Part shown: positions 1-8,373 of the stretch, in pieces
How the letters are laid out: each line of letters begins with the position of its first letter
How positions within the stretch are numbered: the first letter of the stretch is position 1
Origin: Streptomyces mashuensis
GTDB lineage: Bacteria > Actinomycetota > Actinomycetes > Streptomycetales > Streptomycetaceae
Direction of reading: 5' to 3'
Length of the DNA stretch: 64,000 nt
Assembly (NCBI RefSeq): GCF_014654785.1
Contig: NZ_BNBD01000014.1
Location: 100,501-164,500, forward strand
Position numbers and translations under genes: made by a program
The notes under the pieces: generated by a model
Databases searched by the model: none
Told to the model about the DNA's origin: nothing
Seen by the model: the letters and a program-made list of their open reading frames with translations, nothing else

Positions 1-491
1 CCGCCCACCCGCACCTGGAGGGCCACGTCGTCGACCTGCCGCAGCTGGAACCGCTGTTCGACGAGAAGATGGCGGGGCTGGGGCTGACGGACAAGGTGAC
101 GTTCCACCCCGGCGACTTCTTCACCGACCCGCTGCCGCAGGCGGACGTGGTGGTGCTGGGGCACGCGCTGCACGACTGGAGCGCGGAGAAGCGCCGCCTG
201 CTCGTGCACAAGGCGTTCGGCAGCGTGCGGCCCGGCGGTGTGCTGCTGGTGTACGACCGGATGCTCGACGAGGACCCGCGGCACGATGCGCCGTACGACC
301 CCCGGTACGTGGAGAACCTCGTGATCAGCCTGGACATGCTGCTGGTCACCGACGGCGGCAGCGAGTACACGGTGGCCGAGCTGCGCGGTCACGCGGAGGA
401 GGCGGGCTTCGGGCCCGTCACGGCGCGGCCGCTGGGCGACTACGACACGCTGGTGGTGTGCCGGCGGCCGGGCCCGGGCACCGGGGAGTGA
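1..491 (+). CDS. SAM-dependent O-methyltransferase, C-terminal part (cut by window edge)
   Basis: The reading frame is open from the first bases, so the 5' end lies outside the window. The visible part runs from the acidic loop after SAM motif I (VVDLPQLEP) through HPGDFFTDPLP and GHALHDWS to a C-terminal catalytic region. This is the standard layout of the actinobacterial plant-type O-methyltransferases that methylate hydroxyls on aromatic or polyketide scaffolds. The next gene follows after 9 bases on the same strand, so it belongs to the tailoring operon. It resembles the complete methyltransferase at 1721 in architecture but is clearly a different gene. The substrate cannot be inferred. 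Confidence 0.85.
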   Translation, partial: AHPHLEGHVVDLPQLEPLFDEKMAGLGLTDKVTFHPGDFFTDPLPQADVVVLGHALHDWSAEKRRLLVHKAFGSVRPGGVLLVYDRMLDEDPRHDAPYDPRYVENLVISLDMLLVTDGGSEYTVAELRGHAEEAGFGPVTARPLGDYDTLVVCRRPGPGTGE

Positions 492-500
492 CGGGTCGTC

Positions 501-1724
501 ATGCGTGAGAGCGACCTGCTGGACGCCGCCGCGTTCGCCGGCGGGGTGCCGTACGACTACTTCCGGGAGCTGCGGGCCCGGCCCGGCCTGCCGCGGGCCG
601 TGGACGCGGAGGGCCGGGTCCACTGGTACCTGGTGCGCCACGCCGACGTGGTGCGGGCCGCCCGTGATCCGGAGACGTTCCGCTCGGCGCCGAGCACGAT
701 GACGTCGGTGCGGCAGGACAGCACGGGGCTGCCGCTGATCTCGTTCCTGGACGCACCCGAGCACACGCGGCTGCGCAAGCGCGCCTTCAAGGGGTTCACG
801 CCGGCGCGGCTGGCCGCCCTGGAGAAGCCGGTGGCGGCCGTCGTGGACCGCATCCTGGCGGAGGTCACCGCCGCCGACGGCTTCGACCTGGCCGAGGACG
901 TGGCGCTGCGGCTGCCGCTGGAGGTGCTGACCGAGCTGATCGGGGTGCCCGCCGGGGACCGGGAGCAGGTGATCGAGTGGACCCGGCACACCGTCAACCT
1001 GGGCGACCCCGGCTACCACCACAGCACGCCGGAGAAGGCGGTGGCCGCCTTCGGGGGCCTCATGGCGTACTTCGAGGACCTCGTGCGGCAGCGCCGCAAG
1101 GCGCCGGGTGACGATCTGTTCTCGGTGCTGCTCGGCGTGGACCGGGAGGACGGGGGCGGGGGCGGGGCCGGTCTGGAGCCGGAGGAGATCGCGCTGTTCG
1201 CCACCACGCTCATGGGGGCGGGCGGCGAGACGACGTACTGCTCCCTCACCGGCGGGGTGCTGGCCCTGCTGGAGAACCCGGCGCAGCTGGCGGCGCTGTG
1301 CGCCGACCCGTCGCTGGTGCCCTCGGCCGTCGAGGAGATCGTCCGCTGGGTCACGCCCGCCACGCACTTCGCCCGTCAGGTCGCCCGCGACACGGAGATC
1401 GGCGGCCGGCGGGTGCGGGCGGGGGAACGGGTGGTGCTCTGGTACACGTCCGCCAACCGTGACGAGGCCGTCTTCGACCGGCCCGACCGGTTCGACGTGG
1501 CGCGCCGGCCCAACCCGCACGTGTCGTTCGGCGGCGGCGGCCCGCACGTGTGCATCGGACGCGGGCTGGCGGCGCTGGAGCTGCGGCTGTTCCTCACGGC
1601 GGCCGCCGGCCTGCTGCCGCGCCTGGAGCTGACCGGACCTCCGGTGCGTACCGCCACGAACTTCATGAACAGCTACCGGTCCGTGCCCGCCCGGTTCGTC
1701 GGACAGCCCAGGAGGCAGGTATGA
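501..1724 (+). CDS. Cytochrome P450 (407 aa)
   Basis: Haem monooxygenase of normal bacterial length, presumably hydroxylating or otherwise oxidising the cluster's product with ferredoxin-supplied electrons; no ferredoxin gene is visible. The I-helix motif GAGGETT (E243, T244) has the canonical acid-alcohol pair, the ExxR motif is EEIVR, and the haem loop FGGGGPHVCIG gives Cys351 as thiolate ligand. The start follows the preceding stop by 9 bases. The stop overlaps the next methyltransferase start as ATGA, so the two are translationally coupled. The haem-loop style (HVSFGGGGPHVCIGRG) is seen in several soluble actinobacterial P450 families; I cannot assign a CYP number. Confidence 0.93.
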   Translation: MRESDLLDAAAFAGGVPYDYFRELRARPGLPRAVDAEGRVHWYLVRHADVVRAARDPETFRSAPSTMTSVRQDSTGLPLISFLDAPEHTRLRKRAFKGFTPARLAALEKPVAAVVDRILAEVTAADGFDLAEDVALRLPLEVLTELIGVPAGDREQVIEWTRHTVNLGDPGYHHSTPEKAVAAFGGLMAYFEDLVRQRRKAPGDDLFSVLLGVDREDGGGGGAGLEPEEIALFATTLMGAGGETTYCSLTGGVLALLENPAQLAALCADPSLVPSAVEEIVRWVTPATHFARQVARDTEIGGRRVRAGERVVLWYTSANRDEAVFDRPDRFDVARRPNPHVSFGGGGPHVCIGRGLAALELRLFLTAAAGLLPRLELTGPPVRTATNFMNSYRSVPARFVGQPRRQV

Positions 1725-2797
1725 GCACTGCGGGTGATGCGGGTGACGGCCGGGAGGACGGCGGCGTCCTGGCGTGGTTCCCTGCTGGGCTGCCGCCCGC
1801 GCAGAAGGTGATCGGCCTGTTCGCCGCGAAGTGGGCGATCGGCGCGCTGCGGCCGCTGGTGCTGCTGGGGGTGCCCGACCTGCTGGCCGAGGGGCCGCGC
1901 ACCGCGGCGGACCTGGCGCGCGAGGCCGGCGTGGACCCGGACGTACTGCACCGGCTGCTGCGCGCGGCCGCCGCCGTGGGCGTCGTACGGGAGGCGCAGG
2001 ACGGTACATACGTGCTCGCGCCCGAGGGGCAGGGGCTGCGGTCCGGGGTGCCGGACGGCGTGCGCGAGATGTTCCTCTTCGCGAGCGACCCGGTGATGTG
2101 GCGCCCGTACGAGGAGCTGCCGCACACCCTGCGCACCGGGGAGCCGGCCTTCGGGCGGGCGTTCGGCACGGACTTCTTCGCCTTCCTGCGCGAGCATCCG
2201 GCGACGGCCGCGCTGTTCGACCACGCGATGGTGCAGAACCGCTATCCGGGCACGGACCGGGTCCTGGACGGTTTCGACTTCTCCCGCTTCCCGCGGATCG
2301 CCGACGTCGGCGGCGGGCGCGGCCACTTCCTGGCCGCGATCCTGGCCCGGCACCCGGGCTGCACCGGCGCCGTCTGCGACCAGCCGCAGGTGGTGGCGGG
2401 GGCGAAGGAGCAGTTCGAGCAGCATGGTGTGGCGGACCGGGCCACCGCCGTGGAGACCGACTTCTTCACCTCCGTGCCGGCGGGCTTCGACGCGTACCTC
2501 ATCAAGCACACGCTGCACAACTGGAACGACCGTGACGCGGTGCGCATCCTCAGCCGGGTCCGGGACGCCATCGGCACCGACCTCAACGCGCGGCTGCTGG
2601 TGGTCGACGCGCTGCTCACCGGGCCGGGCGGCTTCGACCTGGGCAAGCTGACGGACGTCGAGATGCTCGCGGTACTCGACGGGCGCGAACGCGACCGGGC
2701 GGACTGGGACCGGATCACGGCGGCGGCGGGATTCGCCCCCGCGGGCGAGGACCCCGAGCCGGGTGACTTGGTGCTGCTGGAGTTCCGGCCGGTGTGA
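1721..2797 (+). CDS. SAM-dependent O-methyltransferase (358 aa)
   Basis: Complete plant-type O-methyltransferase. An N-terminal winged-helix dimerisation region (about residues 15-110, LLGVPDLLAEGPRTAADLA) precedes the Rossmann domain with SAM motif I at IADVGGGRGHF. The HTLHNWND segment corresponds to the region carrying the general-base histidine in this family. The start ATG overlaps the P450 stop (ATGA), which fixes it despite a longer open frame upstream. It probably methylates a hydroxyl, plausibly one installed by a neighbouring P450 or the FAD monooxygenase; that pairing is inference. Confidence 0.92.
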   Translation: MSTAGDAGDGREDGGVLAWFPAGLPPAQKVIGLFAAKWAIGALRPLVLLGVPDLLAEGPRTAADLAREAGVDPDVLHRLLRAAAAVGVVREAQDGTYVLAPEGQGLRSGVPDGVREMFLFASDPVMWRPYEELPHTLRTGEPAFGRAFGTDFFAFLREHPATAALFDHAMVQNRYPGTDRVLDGFDFSRFPRIADVGGGRGHFLAAILARHPGCTGAVCDQPQVVAGAKEQFEQHGVADRATAVETDFFTSVPAGFDAYLIKHTLHNWNDRDAVRILSRVRDAIGTDLNARLLVVDALLTGPGGFDLGKLTDVEMLAVLDGRERDRADWDRITAAAGFAPAGEDPEPGDLVLLEFRPV

Positions 2798-2827
2798 AGG
2801 AGCACAGGACGTGAGGAGAGGACCGGC

Positions 2828-4036
2828 ATGAGCAGCGTGGACGGCGGCGACGGCAGCGTCGCGTTCCCCTTCACCGCCCCCGATCCCGTCGCACCACCGC
2901 CCGAGTATGCGCAGTTGCTGCGCGACCGGCCGGTGGTGCGGGCCCGTATCCCCTCGGGCGACCCGGTGTGGCTGGTGGCGCGGCACGAGGACGTCCGCCG
3001 GGTGCTGTCCGACCGGCGGTTCAGCCGCGAGGCCATCACCGCGCCGGGCGCGCCCCGGCTGCTGCCCATCGCCGAGGGCTCGAAGTCCGTCTTCGTCATG
3101 GACCCGCCGGAGCACACCCGGCTCCGCCGTCTGGTGGCCGGTGCCTTCTCCCCCGCCCGGATGCGGGCCCTGCGCCCGGAGGTGGAGCGCCTCGCGGACG
3201 AGCTGGTGACGGCGATGGCGAAGGAGGGCCCGCCCGCCGACCTCATGGCCGGGCTGGCGGGGCCGCTGCCCATCACCGTCATCTGCCGGCTGCTGGGCGT
3301 GCCGTACGAGGACGTGGGCCGGTTCCGGGCCTGGACGGACATCATGCTCAGCTTCGCGCACGGCCGCCGCGAGGAGGTGGTGGCCGCGCGCCAGGCCCTG
3401 AGCCAATACTTGACCGGGCTGATCGCCGCCAAGCGGGCCCGGCCCACCGACGACGTGCTGATGGCGCTGATCGAGGCCGCCGACGACGGCGACCGGCTCG
3501 ACGACGAGGAGCTGCTGGCGTTCGGCTACACGCTGCTGGGCGCCGGCTACCACGCCACCACCGCCGGCCTGACGCACGCCGTGCTCGCCCTGCTGCGCCG
3601 GCCCGGCGAGCTGCGCCGTCTGCGGGAGCGGCCGGAGCTGCTGCCCGCCGCCGTGGAGGAACTCCTGCGCACCTCCCAGGCCGGCGGCGGGCTCGGGGCG
3701 TTGCGCATCGCCACCGAGGACGTCGAGCTGTCCGGGGTGCGGATCGCGGCGGGCGAGGCGGTGCTGCCGCTCATCAACGCGGCCAACCGCGACCCCGCCG
3801 TCTTCACCGACCCCGACACCTTGTGCCTGGATCGCGAGCTCAATCCGCACCTGTCGTTCGGCCACGGCATCCACCACTGTCTGGGCGCCCAGCTGGGCCG
3901 CATGGAGCTCCAGGCGGGCCTCGCCGCGCTGCTGCGGATCCTGCCCGGGCTGCGGCTGGCGGTGCCCGAGACGGAGCTGACCTGGAGCGCGGGCCTGGCG
4001 TTCGCCCGGCCGGACGCGCTGCCGGTCACCTGGTAG
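2828..4036 (+). CDS. Cytochrome P450 with atypical I-helix (402 aa)
   Basis: Second P450 of the operon. The haem loop FGHGIHHCLGAQLGRME is canonical with Cys351, and the ExxR motif is EELLR. The oxygen-activation stretch reads LGAGYHATT: where most P450s have Asp/Glu followed by Thr, this one has His242 and Ala243. P450s lacking the acid-alcohol pair (P450eryF has Ala at the Thr position) use substrate groups for proton delivery or carry out non-hydroxylation chemistry, so an unusual reaction is plausible. A GAGGAGAGG-like ribosome site precedes the ATG. The gap to the upstream methyltransferase is only 30 bases. Confidence 0.92.
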   Translation: MSSVDGGDGSVAFPFTAPDPVAPPPEYAQLLRDRPVVRARIPSGDPVWLVARHEDVRRVLSDRRFSREAITAPGAPRLLPIAEGSKSVFVMDPPEHTRLRRLVAGAFSPARMRALRPEVERLADELVTAMAKEGPPADLMAGLAGPLPITVICRLLGVPYEDVGRFRAWTDIMLSFAHGRREEVVAARQALSQYLTGLIAAKRARPTDDVLMALIEAADDGDRLDDEELLAFGYTLLGAGYHATTAGLTHAVLALLRRPGELRRLRERPELLPAAVEELLRTSQAGGGLGALRIATEDVELSGVRIAAGEAVLPLINAANRDPAVFTDPDTLCLDRELNPHLSFGHGIHHCLGAQLGRMELQAGLAALLRILPGLRLAVPETELTWSAGLAFARPDALPVTW

Positions 4037-4042
4037 GCCGCC

Positions 4043-4696
4043 GTGTTCAGCGACGGCCTCGGGGCGGCGGCGCGGCCCGTGCTGCGGGCGGTGCTCGACC
4101 ACCCGTTCTGGGCCGGGCTGCGCGACGGCACGCTGCCGCCCGCGGCGCTCACGCGCTTCGTGGAGCAGGACACCGGCCACCTGCTGCCCTGCTACGGCCG
4201 CGCGTTCGCGCAGTGCGCCGCGGTGTGCGCGGACGAGGCGGGGGCGGCGTTGCTGGCCCGGTGCGCTGCCGAGACGGCGGCCTCGGCCCCGCGGCTGCGC
4301 GCCGCCCTGGCCGGGCTGGCCCCCGAGCTGGGCGTGCCGCCGCCCGCCGAGGACGTGGCGGCGCTGCCGGCGGTGCGCGACCAGTGCGCGGGGGTGACGG
4401 CCGCCGCGGCGTCGTCGTACGCGGCCGGGCTGGGCGTGGTGCTGCCGTTCATGGTCGTCCACCTGGAGGTGTGCCGGGACCTGGGCGCGCGGGGCCTGCC
4501 CGGCGCGCGGTACGCGCCGTGGCTCGACGCGTACCGTCCGGGCGGCGGCGTGGAGCACGCCGTACGGGCGGTGTGCGCGCTGGCCGACGCCTTCGGTGCC
4601 GCGGCCTCGTCGGCGGCACGTACGGAGGCCGCGACGTGGTACGGCCGCGGCGCGCGGTACGAACTCGCCTTCGTAGAGGCGTGCCTGACGGCGTGA
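4043..4696 (+). CDS. TenA/PqqC-fold protein without the TenA cysteine (217 aa)
   Basis: All-helical haem-oxygenase-fold protein. TenA hallmarks are HPFWAGLRDGTLP at residues 14-26 and FVEQDTGHLLPCYGRAF at about 35-51, followed by a C-terminal WYGRGARYELAFVEA helix; the length matches thiaminase II. Where TenA has its nucleophilic Cys (LPC, Cys135 in Bacillus TenA), this protein has LPF with Phe136, so thiamine-salvage hydrolysis is unlikely. It sits 6 bases after a P450 stop inside a tailoring operon, which suggests a recruited role in the pathway (binding or rearranging an intermediate). The GTG start at 4043 is chosen for spacing. Confidence 0.75.
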   Translation: MFSDGLGAAARPVLRAVLDHPFWAGLRDGTLPPAALTRFVEQDTGHLLPCYGRAFAQCAAVCADEAGAALLARCAAETAASAPRLRAALAGLAPELGVPPPAEDVAALPAVRDQCAGVTAAAASSYAAGLGVVLPFMVVHLEVCRDLGARGLPGARYAPWLDAYRPGGGVEHAVRAVCALADAFGAAASSAARTEAATWYGRGARYELAFVEACLTA

Positions 4697-4736
4697 GGCA
4701 CGCCTGAAGCCCCCTTCACCCCACCGAGAGGTGCCC

Positions 4737-6173
4737 ATGGAGCAGACGTCCTCACCCTCCTCTCCGGCCTCCCCCGCAATGCCGTCCGGTACGTCCGTCG
4801 CGCGGCCGGCGGGCACTGCCTCGCTGGTGGCCGCGCTGGTCGCCGCGGCGGTCGCCTGCCAGCTGTGCATCTCGATGCCGACGCCGGCGCTGCCGGACAT
4901 CGCGGACCGGCTGCACACCGGCACCGCGACGGTCGGTATGGCGCAGGCGGTGTTCTTCCTGCTGGGCGGGTTGCTGTCGGTCATCGTGGCGGCGTGCAGC
5001 GACTACGGCCGCACCCGGACGCTGATGGTCGCCGCGCTGGCGCTGGCCGTGGTGGGCTCGATCGTTGCCGCGGCGGCGCCCACGACCGCGGTGTTCGCCG
5101 TGGGCCGGGCCCTGCAGGCCACGGCCACGGCGGTGTTCCCGCTGGCGCTGCGGGTGATGCGGCAGACCCTCGGGCCCCGGGAGTTCGGCCGGGCGATGGG
5201 GCTGATCACGGCCGCGAACGGTGGCATCGTCGGTCTCGACGGGCTGCTGTCGGGCTGGCTCACCGACCGGTACGGCTTCCGCTCGGTGTTCGTGGTGATG
5301 GCCGTGTTCGGCGTGGCCACGATGGTGTTCCTGGCGCGTACGGTGCCGGAGACCGGGCGGTCCTCGACCGGCCGCCTGGACTGGCCGGGCCTGGCCGTGC
5401 TGTCCCTGGGGCTGGCGTGCGTGGAGCTCGGCGTGGGCATGGCGGGCCGGGCTCCGGTGGGCGGGGTGGTGGTCCTGCTGGTGCTGGGGGCGGGGTTCTT
5501 CGTGGCGTTCCCCGTGGTGGAGCGGCGGCGCCCGGAGCCGCTGCTCCCGCCGGGCCATCTGAGCTCGCGCTCCACGTGGCCGGTGCTGCTGACGTCGATG
5601 CTGGTGACGATGGGCATGCTCAGCACCGTCAACTTCGTGGTGCCGGTGTTCGGGCAGAACGACCGCTTCGGGTTCGGCCTGTCGGCCACCGGCGCGGCGC
5701 TGCTGTTCATCGTGCCGGTGTGCCTGGTCAACGTGTTCATGGCGCCGGCGATGGGCACGCTGGCGGCCCGCACCGGCTGGCGCCGCGTACTGCGCTGGTC
5801 CACGGCCCTGATGGTGCCGGTGCTGGTGGCGCTCGCACTGGGGCTCCACTCGCAGGTGCTGGCCGTGCTGCTGGTGGTGCTCGTGGGCTTCGGGCTGGCG
5901 GGGGCGATGACCCCGCTGAACGGGCTGAGCGCCATCCTCGCCGCCCCGCGCAACCCGAGCCTGCTGCCGGGCGTCAACTCGGCGGCGTACGGCATCGGTT
6001 CGTCACTCGGCTTCCTGATGGCGTCGCGACTGGCCGGGTCGTCCGACGCGGCGGGCGCGGCGTCCGCGGACGGGTTCCGGGCGGCGGTGTGGACGGCCGC
6101 GGCCGTCATCGCCCTGGCCTTCGCGGCGTCGCTGCTGATCCGGGGCCGCGCGGGCGACGAGGAGAAGGTCTGA
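4737..6173 (+). CDS. MFS drug/metabolite exporter (478 aa)
   Basis: Integral membrane transporter of the drug:H+ antiporter type (DHA2-like). The N-terminal half holds the classic first helices (VAACQLCISMPTPALPDIAD), a motif-A-like loop SDYGRTRTL after TM2, and GRALQATATAVFPL in the TM4 region. About 12-14 hydrophobic segments can be counted. ATG 4737 is preferred over GTG 4731 because GAGAGG lies at the right distance. Its stop overlaps the next start (TGATG). In this context it most likely exports the cluster's product and gives self-resistance. Confidence 0.9.
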   Translation: MEQTSSPSSPASPAMPSGTSVARPAGTASLVAALVAAAVACQLCISMPTPALPDIADRLHTGTATVGMAQAVFFLLGGLLSVIVAACSDYGRTRTLMVAALALAVVGSIVAAAAPTTAVFAVGRALQATATAVFPLALRVMRQTLGPREFGRAMGLITAANGGIVGLDGLLSGWLTDRYGFRSVFVVMAVFGVATMVFLARTVPETGRSSTGRLDWPGLAVLSLGLACVELGVGMAGRAPVGGVVVLLVLGAGFFVAFPVVERRRPEPLLPPGHLSSRSTWPVLLTSMLVTMGMLSTVNFVVPVFGQNDRFGFGLSATGAALLFIVPVCLVNVFMAPAMGTLAARTGWRRVLRWSTALMVPVLVALALGLHSQVLAVLLVVLVGFGLAGAMTPLNGLSAILAAPRNPSLLPGVNSAAYGIGSSLGFLMASRLAGSSDAAGAASADGFRAAVWTAAAVIALAFAASLLIRGRAGDEEKV

Positions 6174-7378
6174 TGGGCTCGGCCGGCGGACGCCGCCGCG
6201 CCGTGGTGGTGGGCGCGGGCATCGGCGGCCTGGCCGCGGCGGCGGGCCTGACCCGGACCGGCTGGGACGTCCTGGTGCTGGAACGCTCCCCGGAGCTGCG
6301 TACCGAGGGCGCGGGCATCTCGCTGCTGGCCAACGCGCAGCGGTCGCTGGACCGCCTCGGCGTCGGCGAACGGGTGCGCGCCCGCGCGGCGGTCATGCTG
6401 CCGGGCGGCGACGGCGTCCGCCGCCCGTCGGGCCGCCGGCTGATGCCGCCCGCGAACCCGGCGTTCGTCCGCCGCCACGGCCTGTCCACGGCTGTGCTGC
6501 TGCGCGCGGAACTCCACGCGGCGCTGCGGGACGCCGTACCGCCGGACCGTATCCGCACCGGTACGGAGGTGACGGGCGTGGAAGAGCTGGCGGGCGGCGG
6601 GGTACGGGTGCGCTACCGGGACGCGACGAAACCCGCCGAGGTCACCGCGGACGTGGCCGTCGCGGCCGACGGCGTGCACAGCCGGCTGCGGGGGCAGCTG
6701 TGGCCGACCGCCCCCGGGCCGGTGTACAGCGGGCACAGCGTGTGGCGGGGCGTGGCCGAGGTGGACCGCCGCGGCGAGCCGGGCGGCACGACGTGGGGGC
6801 GGGGCCTGGAGTTCGGCCGGATGCCGCTGGCCGACGGCCGCGTGTACTGGTACGCCGTGGCGAACACGCCGCCCGGCGCGCACGCCCCGGACGAGCACGA
6901 CCGGGTGCTGCGACGGTTCGGCACCTGGCACGCCCCGATCCCCGCGCTGCTGAAGGCCACTCCCCCGGACCGGGTGCTGCACCACGACGTGTTCGAGCTG
7001 CTGCCGCCGCTGCCCGGCTACGTCGTCGGCCGCACCGCCCTGCTGGGCGACGCGGCGCACGCAATGACGTCGGACCTGGGGCAAGGGGCGTGCCAGGCGC
7101 TGGAGGACGCGGTGGTGCTCTGCGCGGAGCTGGCACGCCACGACGACGTACCGGCGGCTCTGGCGGCGTACGACCGGAGCCGGCGGCCGCGGGCCCAGTC
7201 GGTGGTGGAGGCGTCGCACCGGATGGGCCGTACGAAGCTGCGCGACGCGTGGTGGCAGGTGCTGTTGCGCGACGCGCTGATGGCGCTGGTGCCGCCGCGC
7301 GCGGGCGAGGCGGCACTGGCCCGGATCGGGGACTGGCACCCGCCGGAGCTGACGGACGAGGGAGGGACGGCACGGTGA
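6173..7378 (+). CDS. FAD-dependent monooxygenase, PHBH/salicylate hydroxylase type (401 aa)
   Basis: Class A flavoprotein hydroxylase. Visible motifs are the N-terminal dinucleotide fold VVVGAGIGGLAAA (about residues 10-22), the DG loop AADGVHSRLR (about 163-172) and the FAD ribityl-binding GDAAHAMTSDLGQGACQALED (only its key GDAAHAM is diagnostic). Such enzymes hydroxylate aromatic rings or epoxidise double bonds using NAD(P)H. ATG 6173 overlaps the MFS stop, and its own TGA overlaps the following GTG, so three genes are coupled in series. It fits an aromatic product for this cluster. Confidence 0.92.
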   Translation: MGSAGGRRRAVVVGAGIGGLAAAAGLTRTGWDVLVLERSPELRTEGAGISLLANAQRSLDRLGVGERVRARAAVMLPGGDGVRRPSGRRLMPPANPAFVRRHGLSTAVLLRAELHAALRDAVPPDRIRTGTEVTGVEELAGGGVRVRYRDATKPAEVTADVAVAADGVHSRLRGQLWPTAPGPVYSGHSVWRGVAEVDRRGEPGGTTWGRGLEFGRMPLADGRVYWYAVANTPPGAHAPDEHDRVLRRFGTWHAPIPALLKATPPDRVLHHDVFELLPPLPGYVVGRTALLGDAAHAMTSDLGQGACQALEDAVVLCAELARHDDVPAALAAYDRSRRPRAQSVVEASHRMGRTKLRDAWWQVLLRDALMALVPPRAGEAALARIGDWHPPELTDEGGTAR

Positions 7379-8220
7379 TCGTCGTCATCGGGGCGAGCGG
7401 AAACGTAGGCCGCGAGGTCGTGACCAGGCTGCTGGAGCGCGGACTGCGCCCCCGGGCACTGACCCGGAACCCGCAAGGCGCCGCCTTCGCCCCGGGCGTC
7501 GAGGTGCTCGGCGGCGACCTGGACGACCCGGGCACGGCCGACCGGGCCCTGGACGGCGCGGACGCCGCATTCGTGGCAACCGCGGGCCCGGCGGCACCGG
7601 CCCACGACGAGGCCCTGGCCCGGGCGGTGGCCCGCTGCGGGGTGCCGCGCGTGGTTCGGGTGTCGTCGGTGGCGGCCCTGCCGCCGGTGACCGACGCCTA
7701 CGGCACGGCACACGCGGCGGCGGAGGAGGCGTACCGGGCGACGGGTACGGCCTGCACGTTCCTGCGCCCGGCGGCCTTCATGTCGAACACGCTCCAGTGG
7801 GCCTGGTCGGTGAAGGCCGACGGCACGATGCACCAGCCGTTCGGCGACCTCCCGCAGGCGGTGGTGGACCCGGCGGACGTAGCCGAGGTAGCCGTACGCA
7901 CCCTGACGGAACCGGGCCACGAGGGCAAGGCATACACCCTGACCGGCCCGGAACCCCTCACGGCCCGAGACCGCGCCCACCGCCTGGCCCAAGCCCTGGG
8001 CCGCCCCCTGACGTTCGTCGACGCGTCCGAGGAGGAGGCCCACCAAGCAATGGTCAAGGCGGGCCTCCCGGACGACTACGTCACGGCCCTCCTCACCGCC
8101 CTGGGCGACCCGACCCCAGCACGCGGCGCCGTACCACTCCCCACGGTGGAGGAATTGACAGGCCGCCCACCACGCCGCTTCGACACCTGGCTGAAGACAA
8201 ACCTGCACCACTTCCGCTGA
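7375..8220 (+). CDS. NmrA-like NAD(P)-binding oxidoreductase (281 aa)
   Basis: Atypical short-chain dehydrogenase of the NmrA/quinone-reductase group, with the N-terminal nucleotide motif VIGASGNVGREV and the second-strand RALTRNP typical of NADP binding. No YxxxK pair is obvious, as usual in NmrA-like proteins, so it may be a reductase or a regulator-like binding protein. It starts at a GTG overlapping the previous TGA and is the last gene of the operon. Its final ~120 bases, plus bases beyond the stop, recur in decayed form near 40775-40907, so a close homologue once existed there. Confidence 0.88.
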   Translation: MIVVIGASGNVGREVVTRLLERGLRPRALTRNPQGAAFAPGVEVLGGDLDDPGTADRALDGADAAFVATAGPAAPAHDEALARAVARCGVPRVVRVSSVAALPPVTDAYGTAHAAAEEAYRATGTACTFLRPAAFMSNTLQWAWSVKADGTMHQPFGDLPQAVVDPADVAEVAVRTLTEPGHEGKAYTLTGPEPLTARDRAHRLAQALGRPLTFVDASEEEAHQAMVKAGLPDDYVTALLTALGDPTPARGAVPLPTVEELTGRPPRRFDTWLKTNLHHFR

Positions 8221-8262
8221 CCAGCCCGGCGGCGGGCCGACGCACAGCGCAACGCGCCGCGG

Positions 8263-8373
8263 TCAGTCGATGCCTTCGATGATGCGGAAGTCGCGCTCGA
8301 AGCCGTCGGGGAGGGCCACCAGCGCCTTCTGGTATGCCTCGCTCTCGTATGCCGCGACGGCCCGTTCAAAACT
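8263..8373 (-). pseudogene. DUF1330 protein, C-terminal remnant
   Basis: The leftward frame encodes only about 36 residues (SFERAVAAYESEAYQKAL ... DFRIIEGID) ending at a stop at 8263. This matches the end of the roughly 95-residue DUF1330 family, whose members finish with a YxxAL...RDFxIIEG pattern. The first two thirds are missing: sequence beyond 8373 switches to the divergent LysR gene. The breakpoint coincides with the LysR 5' truncation, so one deletion explains both. Confidence 0.65.

Noticed and set aside
1673..4984. Open minus-strand frame of about 1100 codons across the O-methyltransferase/P450 genes
   Set aside because: It is antisense to three clear genes and its translation is Arg/Gln/His/Gly-rich without domains, the usual effect of high third-position GC.
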